DNA of 64,000 nucleotides from Asterias amurensis. Its lineage: Eukaryota > Echinodermata > Asteroidea > Forcipulatida > Asteriidae. Where the stretch lies: contig NC_092663.1 in the NCBI RefSeq assembly GCF_032118995.1, forward strand, positions 9,858,001 to 9,922,000. Reading direction: 5' to 3'. The notes beneath the pieces were generated by a model. It saw only the letters and a list, made by a program, of their open reading frames with translations, was not told the origin of the DNA and did no database searches. The translations under genes and the position numbers were made by a program. Positions 49,826 to 60,297 of this stretch are shown here, in pieces; the first letter of the stretch is position 1, and each line of letters begins with the position of its first letter.

Positions 49826-50272
49826 TGTCTGGTTTTATGTAAAAAGACTTGTGTTGTGGCTGTGGGAGACTTCTCAGTTCTGAAAAGAATTGTCCTGCTT
49901 TTCAACTATTACCCGGGCGGATGGTATAGAAAATAGGCTGGGACTACTAATTTAGCTTTAAATGTACAATCACAACAATTTAACTTTTAGTACTGAAAAA
50001 GAATGTATTAAAACTTCTTCCGTTGAGTGATTTGAACCATTTTAAATCCCTTCATTCTTTTTGTGATACCGTTATAAAGCCAGGTCCCCACAGCCAATTC
50101 TCCAAACCTTGGCTTTGATTCCTGAAGTTACAGGAAGTTGGTAGGAGTTGTGTTAATTCACATCATCCATGAAGTACCCTGTGCTGATTGGTCGCTGCAG
50201 TGGTTGTTTAAAGATTCATCCTCCAATCACATGCTGTGTACTGTGGCTGTTGGTTGACAAGCTGATGTTAGC

Positions 50273-50360
50273 TTATTTACGATTGGTCCTACTCCTGGTC
50301 TGCCTCCTTGTTTCTTCTTTGTCTCTTTCGCTGACGTCATACCATGGAAGCTCAAATTCA
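50273..50360 (-). CDS. MSL1: MSL1 exon 7, end of PEHE domain and stop
   Basis: EFELPWYDVSERDKEETRRQ, TRSRTNRK and TAA. Acceptor TTTGTTGCAG. FELPW plus a basic tail is the characteristic MSL1 ending. Confidence 0.94.
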
Positions 50361-53300
50361 CTGCAACAAACAAATAGAAAATAACAAAATGAAAGTAAAT
50401 GTTAAAACTGTTTAAAAGGTTTGGGTACTTTTTGTACACAACCAGACCCTTTAAGAACAGACCCTTTAAATTACAAACATTTTCAAATCTATCAGCAAGC
50501 AACACTGACCCATTTAATTACTACAAAGCACAGCCAGATATCAAAAGTGTTTGAGGCCAGAACAAAAACCACTGCGACACAGGGGTAAACCAACACACAA
50601 ATCCACTCAAATATGGCCCTAGACAAGAATAAAACCAGGGCAACAGTGGTGAGAGGTGACCTAGCCAACCATGCCATCCAAACCAGCTTAGTGATGTACT
50701 CATTTTCCAATAGATAGAGTCCTTATGATTCTAGAAAGAAAATTACAATTCTCTAACCTCAAGGTAAAACAGTGTAAAATGCACAACTTGCAATGAAATG
50801 TTAAAAAACCACTTACCAGTCTTTAGCAACAGGCACTTGAACGCCAAATGCCACAAGGGGTACAGTGTCAGAGACCTGGAGCTGACAAGCTGTGAATGAA
50901 ATACAGAACGGAGAAACGATCAAGGACGGTCCCAAAGCGGTTAATTCCCAAATCATATCTCTAAATGGTTGGAATGCATTGTAGAGTGTCATGGTCGAGT
51001 GTTTAAGAGTATCGAATTCAAGTTCTGGCGCTAAGTCACCGGAGTGAGGGTTCGAATCCCGGTCAGAACATTTGTGTCCTTGAGCAAGGTATAATTGCTT
51101 CTCTTCACTGACGGGAACCTGCGAGGGTAGAGGTTGATAATGTGTATGAAAAAGCCAACGGGGCGCCACGGCAGCTCGGGCTGTATACTCCTCAGGGATC
51201 TGAGAAAGATTAAAGGGATGTTATTGGCCCTACGACCAGGGCACTAATGTAAAGCGCATTGATAAGATTATTGTGGAAATGCGCTTTATAAAAATTTGTT
51301 ATTATTATTGTTTTTATTGATGTATCTATTTCAGTAGGATTTGAAACTTTGCATGGTGGAGATAAGATATAGAAGAGCAAACTCTTCTCTATTGTATCTT
51401 TTTCAGTTTCATTTATTGACTTTGGATGTGAAGTCAAGGACTTTCCGACAGGCGTACTTAATCACTGCACTAGCCAAGAACCCAAATGGAGGGAAGACAA
51501 AGAAGATTAAGTTTTAGAAAGGGGAAACCCCCCAGAGAATATACTTGTTTCAGTTTCTTTCAAGTAAAACTTGAATTATGGTTACTTCCTAAATCAGGTA
51601 TGTGAGCAAATCGGGCAAGCAAACAAGAGGAAAAGATAATATTCCTATACTTTTGTACACAGAAAGTGAAGACAAAATGAGAAAAATCAAAACCAAAAGA
51701 GAGCAAAGCAGCTGAAAAGAGGAAGTTTCACATGTCTGCTAAATCCATTCTGATTGCTGTCTGGAAATTTGTCATGAAGTTCAGAGATAAATGTGAGTAT
51801 GGAATTGAGTCCTGAAGTAGGATTTGAAACTTTGCATGGTGGAAATACAATATGGAAATGTATGAGGTAACACCATGTAATGACTATCTCTAAATGAGTT
51901 GGGGTGGTTCTGAAAAGAACTGTGTTTTTTTTCAACTCGACGTTGCGATCAGTATGCTCTGATCGTCTTCTGGAGAAAGCTGGGTCCTTACCGTCAGATG
52001 GCTCTGGATAGAACGTCTTCAGAATGTCGTCCCAGTTGCCGTACTCTCGCCGTAGCATCTTCTGCTCCAGCCGTTCGTGCTCCCTCAGTTCCCGTACTCG
52101 TTGGATGTCCCAGCGCTTGCGCTTCTGCTCGGCCACTTCGTACTTCTGGTGCCTGCGCTCAAAAGTTCCATCTTCGATATCCTGTAAAGGTGGGAATTAT
52201 GTCATTATGATGCCTATAGTGTTTTCATTCACATGAATTCTATCTAGTAGTAGTGCATATTTTAAGTTTAGCATAAAAAAATAGTATTTTATAACTTACC
52301 TCAACACTGTCTGTACTGGTGGATATATTTAGAGGATTCAATCTCCAGGACGGAACTACAAAAAATTAAGAAGTTTAAAATAGATGTATAATTTAATGTA
52401 ATCAAAAATTTTTAATTGAACACTAAAACAAGTGCCACTGTTCCATATCTTTTCAAAGCCGTATGGCTGATATTATAAACCAGGGTTCAGTGCCATGGAT
52501 CTGCTCGCGTCAATTGTGGGCAGCAAGGATCCAACCAAACATCCATGCGATTTTTCCTAAAACAATTACCTTTTTTTGTACACATTACTTTGTCAACCGT
52601 GTCTAATTTTATTTTTTGTTTTGCCTTATTGGCCAGCTCGTAGCAACCAACTTAAAGAGTTACACTACCGACTCACTCACCTTGAACTACTGTTGTTCCA
52701 GCAGGTAGGGCTGGGTCAGGGTCAGTCACCCTCAGGTCACTCAGGCATGGGTAGATCACATCCGTCTTTAAGTACTGCTCCCCTTTGACTCCGCCCCTCT
52801 CCTTCTCCGCCATCTCGCCGTTCTTCTTGACATCTTTGAGCTTCGATCCCACCTCCAGAGGGCGTTCCTCCTTCGTTTTGTCTTTGGTTTGGAGTTTGGG
52901 TCCCCTGCGGCGGGCGCTGGTAGGCGTACTGACTGGGGACGGGGCTGGGGCTGGGGATTTGGTGGGTGTGGATTCTCTCTCGGTATGGTGCCGTTTAACC
53001 GGGGTGGTGTGTTCGATAACTTGTTTCCTATTGGTCAAGAGTTGGATAATTGGATCACTGAATAAAAGTGGTGTGTTTCATGTCTAATACCTCACAGAGG
53101 CAACAAAGGCTGTTTATTTTTATTTATTTGTTGACATTTAACAGCGGAATGCCGCCACTTACAGGAATCGTTAAAAACTTAAAAATTACACAATATTGAT
53201 AAAACATTATTATAAGTAGACAAAAGTAGTACACCGAAACCCACATCAAACAGACCAGGGAATTTCAACAAGTACACAAACACACATCAGACATTAAAAC

Positions 53301-56300
53301 AAACACATGTAGTAAGAATACACAAACAGAACAACACACGAAACCCCAATTAAGTACAACAAACAACAAACAAACAAACAAACAAACAAACAAAGAAACA
53401 AACAAAAAAGAAACAACACAAACACCAACAATAACTTAAACACAAACTCACCAACAAACACCCCAACGACCAAACAAACACAAGAACAAACAGTCAACTT
53501 AAAAAATATAAAATAAAATAAAAACAGCAAGGTTTACAAAGCAATTTGATGAAGTTACAACTGACCAGCAGCTGCACATGAGATGTTCACAGTTTAACAA
53601 AATAAAAAATAAAAAAATATTATATAGCAAATTAAATTAGCTGTCTGCAAAAACAATTTTGCCTCAATGCCCCCTGGTCATTGCCTTGGTGCTCTTAAAA
53701 TGCTTAAGTCAAACAATTTCCTCTTAGGATGCCCTTTACCTAAGAGAAAATGCCCCTTTAATTTGTCTTAGTAATAAATTCTGTAAAAAAAAAGCAAAAT
53801 TCTATGCAAAATTTGTCAATTGGTTCACAGACTTTCTGAATACCACAAACAACTTAAGGTTTAGACTGACTAACGTAACATGTCTTTTGAAGATTTTTTT
53901 TAAAAATGCAAAGTTATCCAAACTTCACTTTAAAATATGCTACACTGTTGAATGGGAGAGATAGATGAAGGAAACTTTCTGATCTGGAAAAATTGCATCA
54001 AAACAAACTTTAAAGCAATGTGTTTGTTTCCTGCTACTTACTCCAGTCTAAGTTATAACAAAAAAAAAGTCCCAAGGGAATTATTTTGTACTGAAACCCA
54101 CCTCTTGCATGAGTTATTGGAATCTGTGGATGATACTGGCGGCGATACGTGAACATTATTAACTACTGGATCTTGATGTTTCTGCGCTAAGACCGTCCGC
54201 CTTTGTATCCTCTCCAATCGAGCTTTTAACTGAAAAAAAAAGTCAAACAACTTTTGAAAAAAATTAAATATTGAACTTTGTTTCCCCCTCTTAAGTTTTC
54301 ATAAGAGTACAAAATATAAATTATCATGCCAATTCAATATCAACAACACATAAACAGCTCTGTTGAAAGCTGCCCCTCTGTAGCTTTCTTTGATGAGAAA
54401 CAATATTTTTAGTTTTAGTGGCCCCTGAAAACTATAGAGGGCGCTGTTCACAAACTGAGTTAAGTAGGTCAAATATGAATAATTCATTAGCTTGGAGGTC
54501 ACAGAACCGCCACAGTTTAACTACAGAGGGCGATATTGTGAAGACTTTTCCTTTTTTCAATGGTTACAATTAAATATGGATGATAATTCTTATAATTTTG
54601 TACAATACACAAGACACTTCTTGGAAATCTTGACTATAACCTTGGTAACAATCTATCAATCAGTGTGTATGCCGATTGTAATAATTTGAAAGAACTGTTG
54701 TTTGAACACTAACTTAACTTAATACTAATAGCACACATACAAATGATAACTAAATCATTTTAGATAAACAAAACAAGTTCCCGTTTTGAACCATTGTCCC
54801 TGCTGTATTATATCTGATAAGATGTGCCATGAAACAAAAATGAACAAACTAAATAAGCTCAAATATTTATCTCTGATTGTTTGCAAGTAGTAACTTAAAG
54901 GAATTCCTACTCTGTAAAGTACTAGGCCCCAGGCCCAGTCAACACTGTCAACACTCAAAATCAATTGTAATACAGTCAACATAAAATTGATTTTTTTTGA
55001 GGATAAACATACAGGGTGGTAATTCCTAGATCACACTTGCAGCAAACGTTACCAACTTTGGCACCTTTTTATCATAAATCAAGTCTTCTAAATACAGTCA
55101 AACCAGAAGTTTACAACTAAATATAACTGTACAGGCTACAGCAACATGCATTCAATTATTAGCAAACTTCAGCATTACAAAAGACTTGCCAATTTTAGAG
55201 ATGAAATTTAGTTTAACACCTCTAATACAGTACATCAAAATAAAATAAAAACAAAAGAACATTTTTATACACATAATATAGCATGCAATAACAGAGTGCG
55301 CTGGAGTTTTTTCCTTCCTCCATGTCAAAACTTTCACTCAGCGCACATGCAATTTCTTCAATATGATCTCACATTAATTTCAAATCAATTAATTCAAAAT
55401 CTTAAAATTCAAATTATGCATATATTATAACTAATTGCAGCATTGTTATTGTCTTTATTATATGGATGCAATGAGATATGGACAAAATAAATCAGCCAGA
55501 TTCCCCTAAAAAATAAAAGAAGCAAATTTTATAAAAAGTAGCAAATTATAAAAATGAAAAATATCTCTGCTACTGTTTGTAATAAGTTTTGTTAGTATTA
55601 AATTCAGGAGTTAGTTTTCATTTGAATTAGAAATTAATGCCATTTGCAACAACAACAAACATGACAAAAATGTAAAGCAGCGCAGTTTACGGCCCATTCA
55701 AAATGCATGCAAAAGTGATTGAGGACTCGTTATAAAACGACCACACGACGGGTTACGTAGGGAGGCTTCAACTTCAACATGGTAGCCTTGTTGTGTTTGT
55801 ACGCGTTTGAAAAAAAAAAACAGGGCGACGGACTCAATCGGCGCCATGGCCGAACAACGAACCTACCGTGTCGTTTTGTGCCCGGCCCTTTTGCAGTTCT
55901 CGTTCAAGCCTCTGAATTTGTTGTTGTTGTTGTTCAATGACGTCCAAATGAAGCATGGACAATGCTTTCAAATGCTGTACCTCATGAGTTTCTACGACTT
56001 TTTTGCAGTCGCCCAATAACTCGGGGTCTTGTTCAACAGTTAGTCCGGGGTTCTTTGTGACCGCACCGGGTTTGTGTTGCTCAGCGTCGCCCGAGACTAG
56101 CGGGGCTTTTGGGCTGGAGTCCACGGTGCCGTTACCCGGTGCTCCAAGGTCTTCCATCGCCATGTTAACGGATGAGGCCAATTCGTTGACGTTTTCTCCG
56201 ATCCTGGCCAGAGCCTTCCGTGACAAGGCACCTTTATTGATGATCTTGTTTCGCTGGAGTCCTACAAATTCAGATTTCATGTTCCCCGGAGCCATAGGGT

Positions 56301-56376
56301 TTTGTAGAGAAGGAATTATTCCACGTAGTAAAGACGCGAGAGACATGGGTAGTTTTGAAAAATCTCCATTGTACAT
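50273..56376 (-). CDS. MSL1: MSL1 (male-specific lethal 1 homologue), complete
   Basis: Scaffold of the MSL complex, which places the MOF/KAT8 acetyltransferase on chromatin for histone H4 lysine-16 acetylation. Seven minus-strand exons (55867-56376, 54102-54229, 52681-53027, 52300-52355, 51992-52181, 50817-50889, 50273-50360) join with GT-AG sites and matching phases (0, 2, 1, 0, 1, 2) into 463 residues. The N-terminal part is low in motifs; a coiled coil runs through HLDVIEQQQQQIQRLERELQ (about 143-162) and LKARLERIQRR (171-181), the region that binds MSL2 in the family. A Pro/Ser/Thr-rich linker follows, then YLKTDVIYPCLSDL and the PEHE domain (about 330-463): VPSWRL, FERRHQKYEVAEQKRKRWDIQR, TFYPEPSD, VPLVAFG, FELPWYD and a basic end. 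The PEHE domain binds MOF and MSL3. The first ATG of the open frame was chosen; MSLASLLRG ten residues on is an alternative. It is shorter than the human protein, mostly in the linker. Confidence 0.95.
50817..50889 (-). CDS. MSL1: MSL1 exon 6
   Basis: CQLQVSDTVPLVAFGVQVPV, AKD. Acceptor TTCATTCACAG, donor GTAAGT. 73 nt, phase 1 in, 2 out. The VPLVAFG block is part of the PEHE domain. Confidence 0.93.
50984..51310 (+). mobile_element. tRNA-derived SINE, family 1, in MSL1 intron 5
   Basis: The head AGTGTCATGGTCGAGTG...GGGTTCGAATCCCGGTC carries A and B boxes and a long variable arm. The body has GTGTCCTTGAGCAAGGTATA, GTAGAGGTTGATAATGTG, GCCACGGCAGCTCGGG and TAAAGCGCATTGATAAGATT. The tail is GCGCTTTATAAAAATTTGTT followed by ATT repeats. 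A close relative is inserted in the gypsy element at 62944-63283. Confidence 0.88.
51855..51982 (-). repeat. CGATCAG-hairpin repeat, copy next to MSL1 exon 5
   Basis: The minus strand has CCAGAAGA, a perfect CGATCAG/CTGATCG stem (51959-51965 with 51946-51952, 6-nt loop), then CAACGTCGAGTTGAAA and later GTTCTTTTCAGAAC. It begins about 10 nt after the exon-5 splice donor. A second GGATTTGAAACTTTGCATGG word (51824-51840) also appears at 8072 and 51340. Confidence 0.78.
51992..52181 (-). CDS. MSL1: MSL1 exon 5, core of PEHE domain
   Basis: DIEDGTFERRHQKYEVAEQ, KRKRWDIQRVRELREHERLE, QKMLRREYGNWDDILKTFY, PEPSD. Acceptor CACCTTTACAG, donor GTAAGG. 190 nt, phase 0 in, 1 out. RKRWDIQR is diagnostic. 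Confidence 0.96.
52300..52355 (-). CDS. MSL1: MSL1 exon 4
   Basis: VPSWRLNPLNISTSTDSVE. Acceptor ATTTTTTGTAG, donor GTAAGT. 56 nt, phase 1 in, 0 out. VPSWR starts the conserved C-terminal region. Confidence 0.92.
52681..53027 (-). CDS. MSL1: MSL1 exon 3, Pro/Ser/Thr-rich linker
   Basis: About 115 codons from KQVIEHTTPVKRHH through a PTKSPAPAPSPVSTPT stretch and basic/acidic KTKEERPLEVGSKLKDVKK to YLKTDVIYPCLSDLRV and TTVVQ. The acceptor CAATAG has a weak pyrimidine tract; donor GTGAGT. The low complexity suggests a disordered linker; YLKT...Y is conserved in MSL1 proteins. Confidence 0.9.
53028..54101 (-). other. MSL1: MSL1 intron 2, with an AAAC-rich low-complexity stretch
   Basis: 1.07 kb. 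53365-53480 is a degenerate AAAC/CAAA run. Nothing else recognised. Confidence 0.7.
54102..54229 (-). CDS. MSL1: MSL1 exon 2, end of coiled coil
   Basis: LKARLERIQRRTVLAQKHQD, PVVNNVHVSPPVSSTDSNNS, CK. Acceptor GACTTTTTTTTTCAG, donor GTGGGT. 128 nt, phase 0 in, 2 out. It continues the heptads of exon 1. Confidence 0.92.
54230..55866 (-). other. MSL1: MSL1 intron 1
   Basis: 1.6 kb of AT-rich DNA between donor GTAGGT and acceptor TTTTTCAG. No repeat partner or RNA gene recognised. Confidence 0.75.
55867..56376 (-). CDS. MSL1: MSL1 exon 1 with start codon
   Basis: 170 codons from MYNGDFSKLPMSLASLLRG to LERELQKGRAQNDT. The last 30 residues begin the coiled coil. The first 140 have no recognised domain. 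Donor GTAGGT. Conservation could favour the second Met. Confidence 0.9.
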
Positions 56377-56802
56377 TGTACATTACACGGTTTAGCATGG
56401 TACATTGTATAGTGCATCATGCAACAAACGTAAACCACAAAAGCACTGAGCCATGTGCATTAAGCATAGGGGACGCGTTATCACACACTAGCACTACACA
56501 CCATTGAAAGCAGCGTGATTTCACTGGTGCTCTTACTCCTTTTGCTAATGCAGCATATTTTCAGCGTACCAGTGATGTTGTTGCTCGATGTGAAACTGCA
56601 GACGATTTGTGGACGATTTAACTGTCTTAAATCCAGTTAGGGAAAACAAATATACTCTAAGTAAATACCAAAATCAAAAACTTTCGATTGGGAGTTGTTA
56701 ACCACATAATTATAAACCGTAAATTATTTTGAAAATGAACAGTTATAAGCAACTATTAAAACATTTTGTATATATTTTATGATTCCGATGTATGTGTATC
56801 TT
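56377..56802. promoter_or_regulatory. Presumed MSL1 promoter/5' UTR region
   Basis: The 426 bp between the MSL1 start and the tRNA-Asn gene must carry at least part of the MSL1 5' UTR. I see no clear TATA box. TTACATTGTACATTGTAC-like direct repeats lie at the start codon (about 56370-56415). Confidence 0.4.

Positions 56803-56876
<74 letters not shown>
56803..56876 (+). tRNA. trnN-GUU: tRNA-Asn (GUU)
   Basis: A 74-nt gene folding as a full cloverleaf. Acceptor stem GTCTCCG (56803-56809) pairs with CGGGGAC (one G-T pair), discriminator G. D arm is GGCGCAATCGGTTAGCGC; anticodon stem TTCGG/CCGAA with loop CTGTTAA gives anticodon GTT; T arm is GGTGG-TTCAAGC-CCACC. A box TGGCGCAATCGG and B box GGTTCAAGCCC are intact. 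It is followed by a T-run for polymerase III termination. Confidence 0.97.
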
Positions 56877-56882
56877 GCCAGG

Positions 56883-56902
56883 TTTTTTTTTTTTTTTTTT
56901 TT
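56883..56902 (+). terminator. RNA polymerase III poly-T terminator of tRNA-Asn
   Basis: Twenty consecutive T residues beginning 7 nt after the tRNA end; four suffice for Pol III. Confidence 0.9.
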
Positions 56903-57329
56903 CGTCCGTCAAATTCTTTGAGAGTGGTCTTTATTCATTTCCTTGTTTTTCTCGTCCGGAATTAGGAGCTGGTCAGAATAGAAGATGATCAGAATGGCCA
57001 AATCTACAAAACACGCCTGGGATTTAAGTCATCGAATTTGCAAAAGAATAATGTAATAGATGCATAATAAAAACCTTCAGCTGGTTGAAGTTTTTGTAAG
57101 TTTGAATGGGCACCAAGTCAGCCCAGGTACACTAGAGGCCGAATCATTATTAAATCGTCTAAGGCCAACGTTAATTTCAAATTTTCTACAATCCTACATT
57201 GTTGTTTAGTATTATAATCAACAAAGGACACAGGGGCCAGCGAAAATAACACGCCTGTGTGTCATGGCCCCACTAAATAAATTCCGATAGCACAGTGAAA
57301 AAATGTATTTAAAAATACACGAAATATAC

Positions 57330-58189
57330 TGTGGCGAAAACTGCCTTGCGTTTTAGAATTAATTATAGAGTTGTTGAGACAACTTAAATGCTATCTCTTT
57401 ATTTATAATGTCTTGCTATTCACCATTATTGTAAGTTTAACTTCAGCTAAATTTAGTGTTCACGCATTTGGTTGTGCGTATGGGGCTGTGCGTTCGCGTG
57501 CGCTTTACGCGCAAGCTTTCAAACTGCTAGCGCGCGCTACCAAAGGTGTTTACATTTGTTTTCTTAACGCTGATAATTAACCAATCGGTTCTCTGGCTTA
57601 GTGCAGTGCGTACTTCTGCTAGGCCATAAAAGGGGACGAAAACCAGAGCTCGGGGCTCAGTCGCTGCCAGACTCGAGATCGCCACTCAAGACCTCAAGAA
57701 CTCAAGAACTCAATACCATTCAAGACCTCAAGACCATTCAAGACCTCAAGAGAACGCAAGACCATTCAAGACCTCAAGAACTCAAGGCCATTCAAGAACA
57801 CACACACACGCAAACGATGCTACTCACTTAATGGCGAATCTCATAAGATAATTACTACAACACGAGCAGCCACGCTACCATGTACTGCTGCGTGCGAATG
57901 AACCAGCGGACTGTTTGATTGCAGAATACCGTTTAAATCAAGAGAGGGCGCTATGTACATTTTGTGATTGAACATGATTGAATAAAATACCACACTGTAG
58001 TTCCTTGCGGTTAATGTCAAAAGAACCCTCTGTTTGAAACAGTTGATTTATTTCAATGTGCCTCATCAGTAGAGTTTAAGGACAATCCCCCAATATTATG
58101 TTTCATCCTTCCCCTGTGGCTTCTTCAGATTCCAGAGTGGCGGCTTGGTTAAATTCATAAGAACCATACCCCACCCCGGAATCGTTACA
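57330..58189 (+). repeat. 5' LTR, 860 bp
   Basis: Starts TGTGGCGAAAAC and ends ATCGTTACA (TG...CA). A TATA-like CATAAAAGG is at 57625-57633 and AATAAA at 57981-57986. About 57680-57800 holds a run of CTCAAGACC/ATTCAAGA repeats between the presumed start site and polyadenylation signal. The start is inferred from the flanking ATAC and the TG...CA rule. Confidence 0.78.
57680..57800 (+). repeat. CTCAAGA short tandem repeats inside the LTR
   Basis: The words CTCAAGACC, CTCAAGAACT and ATTCAAGACC alternate about a dozen times. They lie downstream of the TATA-like box, so they would be in the transcribed leader. Confidence 0.85.
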
Positions 58190-58192
58190 TTT

Positions 58193-58213
58193 TGGTGGCA
58201 GCGGTGTGGGATC
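58193..58213 (+). other. Primer binding site
   Basis: TGGTGGCAGCGGTGTGGGAT starts 3 nt after the LTR. TGG matches the CCA end of a tRNA; the tRNA species is not determined. Confidence 0.75.
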
Positions 58214-58296
58214 TCAAGACTGGTGAATTAAATAACTTCGAATCAAGAAAAGAGAATTAAAGAGTTTAAAAGTGACGATAACATAAATTTATAAAG

Positions 58297-59649
58297 ATGG
58301 AAAGTCCAGTACAACAAGAGATCCAGAACGAATCCTTTTTAGGTGAACTTTCAGGGGAAGATGGAAGTAATATTTCCACGGCAAGTTCTAGTGATGAAAT
58401 AAAGATTACAGAGAGCGGTGATTCAAGATTATCAGAGTCAACTTCAAGTGATAATTCTCCGGAAAAGAAAGTATTCAAACAGGGACAAGCAGTTCTAGAC
58501 AAAATGAGGGCAGAATGTGAAATTCTTCAGAGAGAGTTGGATTGCGCAAATGAAGAAAGAGAACAAGTAAAAGAATACAGAGCACAGTTGCAAGGCCCGA
58601 TCAAGAAAACAAGACCCGATCAAGAAACAAGGCCTAACCAAGAAAACATGAAAACAAGAAATCAAGAAAACGGAGGTTGTGGTGCAAAGATGGAGATAAA
58701 ACCTGCAAGCTACGACGGATCCAGTTGTTGGAACGACTATGCTGTTCAATTTGAAATGCTTTCTGAAATGAATGGCTGGAGTGACAAAGTAAAGGCTATG
58801 TATCTCGCAGCCAATTTAAGAGGCTCAGCACAGTGCGTTTTGGGTGACTTGGATGATGACAGTCGTCATGACTACACAGCGTTGGTAACCGCCTTGAACA
58901 ACAGGTTCGGCTCAAATAACCAGAAAGAATTATTTCGAGTACAGTTAAAGAACAGACAACGAAAGAGGGAAGAAACATTGCCTGAGTTGGCTCAAGCAAT
59001 TAGACGACTCACACGGCTTGCGTACCCATCAGCTACTTACGTTTTACAAGAAACTTTATCTCAAGAACAGTTTATTGATGCTCTGACCGATGGTGAGATA
59101 AGATGGCGTGTTTTCCAATCTAAACCAGAAACTCTGGCTGATGCAGTCCGCATAGCAGTGGAACTAGAGGCTTTCCAGGCGGCTGATCGCCAGCGTGGGG
59201 TAACTCGGAAAACGGCAAGAGTTATCGTACCAGAACAAGACAAAGAATCGGAGCAAAGTAAAGAAATGAAAGACATACAAGGCAAGATTTTCTCACTGTC
59301 TGATGAACTTGGCGCTCTAACCAAGGCTTTAAAGAATTTGACCAGTGGGCATAAAGAGGGTGCTGAGTTTACCCAGACCGATAAAGTGACGTCATCACCG
59401 GCATATGGTCAACGCAACCAAGCAAAGAACCAGTACAGGCAAGATGGACCGAACTGGAGGCGCCATGAAAGAAACAATAGAGGACCCCCTGCATGTTGGA
59501 ATTGCAACGAATTAGGACATTTTGCACGTGAGTGTCCGCACCCAAGACAGAATTCTTACAGATACAACAATAATATGGGCCAACAAGCAATGCAGCAGGG
59601 AAACGGACAGCAGCCGATTTCGAGGTCCAACGGTCGGCTGGGAAACTAA
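58297..59649 (+). CDS. gag: Retrotransposon Gag with one zinc knuckle
   Basis: Open frame of 450 residues, encoding the capsid-forming protein of the element's intracellular particle. A Ser/Glu-rich N-terminus and a short coiled stretch (residues about 60-95) precede a capsid-like region (about 130-290, with YDGSSCWNDYAVQFEML and AMYLAANLRGSA). The zinc knuckle CWNCNELGHFAREC (400-413) has the C-X2-C-X4-H-X4-C spacing for RNA binding. The start is the first ATG after the PBS. It is intact although pol is not. Pol-like sequence starts in another frame downstream. Confidence 0.9.
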   Translation: MESPVQQEIQNESFLGELSGEDGSNISTASSSDEIKITESGDSRLSESTSSDNSPEKKVFKQGQAVLDKMRAECEILQRELDCANEEREQVKEYRAQLQGPIKKTRPDQETRPNQENMKTRNQENGGCGAKMEIKPASYDGSSCWNDYAVQFEMLSEMNGWSDKVKAMYLAANLRGSAQCVLGDLDDDSRHDYTALVTALNNRFGSNNQKELFRVQLKNRQRKREETLPELAQAIRRLTRLAYPSATYVLQETLSQEQFIDALTDGEIRWRVFQSKPETLADAVRIAVELEAFQAADRQRGVTRKTARVIVPEQDKESEQSKEMKDIQGKIFSLSDELGALTKALKNLTSGHKEGAEFTQTDKVTSSPAYGQRNQAKNQYRQDGPNWRRHERNNRGPPACWNCNELGHFARECPHPRQNSYRYNNNMGQQAMQQGNGQQPISRSNGRLGN

Positions 59650-59713
59650 GGACAGACGGACCAAAAGAACGCAAACCCCCATCAGTACAGAGATGCCAAG
59701 TCCAGAGGCCAGC

Positions 59714-60297
59714 TATGCGTGAGATTTTTCAAAGCTCATTTCCCCCCCCCCAAAAAAAAAAAAAATAAATAAATAAATAAATCTAAATCGCCACCCAATT
59801 CTTTTTTTTTTTTTTTTTTATAAAAAAAAGAGAAAAAAAATCAGAAATTTAATTGTGGACAAAAAAAGTTCCAAAATGCATCAAAAACCTCTTCAGAGTA
59901 ATTAAAACTCACATGAGGTACACAGGAGATGTTGATGGTTAATGTGGAGGTACGATTGTGTCAGATTATTTCCTTCCAAACTTTAAAAAAAATCGACTAG
60001 CTGAACCTGCTGGAAGTGCAAAAGCGTGCACACTCTGCAAATTTGCGCTCTGTTTGTACAAAGTTTGTACAAAAAATTATGATTCTGTTAAACTGCGTGC
60101 AATCTGAAGATTGTGCAAACATTGTAGATTGCGTTTTTTGTACATACGAGCGACATTTGGCAATGCAGGTCGTTAATTTTTTTTTTTTTTCCCGGTATGG
60201 CCCCAATGCGTGAGAAAATGGTTGCTGTGCGTGTGAGCGTGAGACAGAGCCCAAATGCGTGAGTCTCACGCCTAATGCGTGAGACTTGGTAGGTCTG
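59714..60297. mobile_element. Foreign segment between gag and protease
   Basis: The pol reading after gag (frame ending at about 59722) is interrupted by about 580 bp of unrelated, low-complexity DNA: C-, A- and T-runs (59740-59830), AAATAAATAAAT, and a GTGAGTCTCACGCCTAATGCG palindrome region near 60260. ATGCGTGAGA occurs at both edges (59715 and 60275). Retroviral-like coding sequence resumes right after about 60300. The element type is unknown. Confidence 0.55.

Larger units (their letters stand above)
45366..50272. other. Convergent interval between SUMO and MSL1
   Basis: About 4.9 kb between the SUMO 3' flank and the MSL1 stop codon. It must contain the MSL1 3' UTR (read leftwards); a reverse-strand AATAAA is at 46607-46612 but is not proven. 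Repeats recognised: MITE A, SINE, family G fragment, foldback C, SINE fragment. Nothing recognised in 47080-48170 and 49000-49690. Confidence 0.5.
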
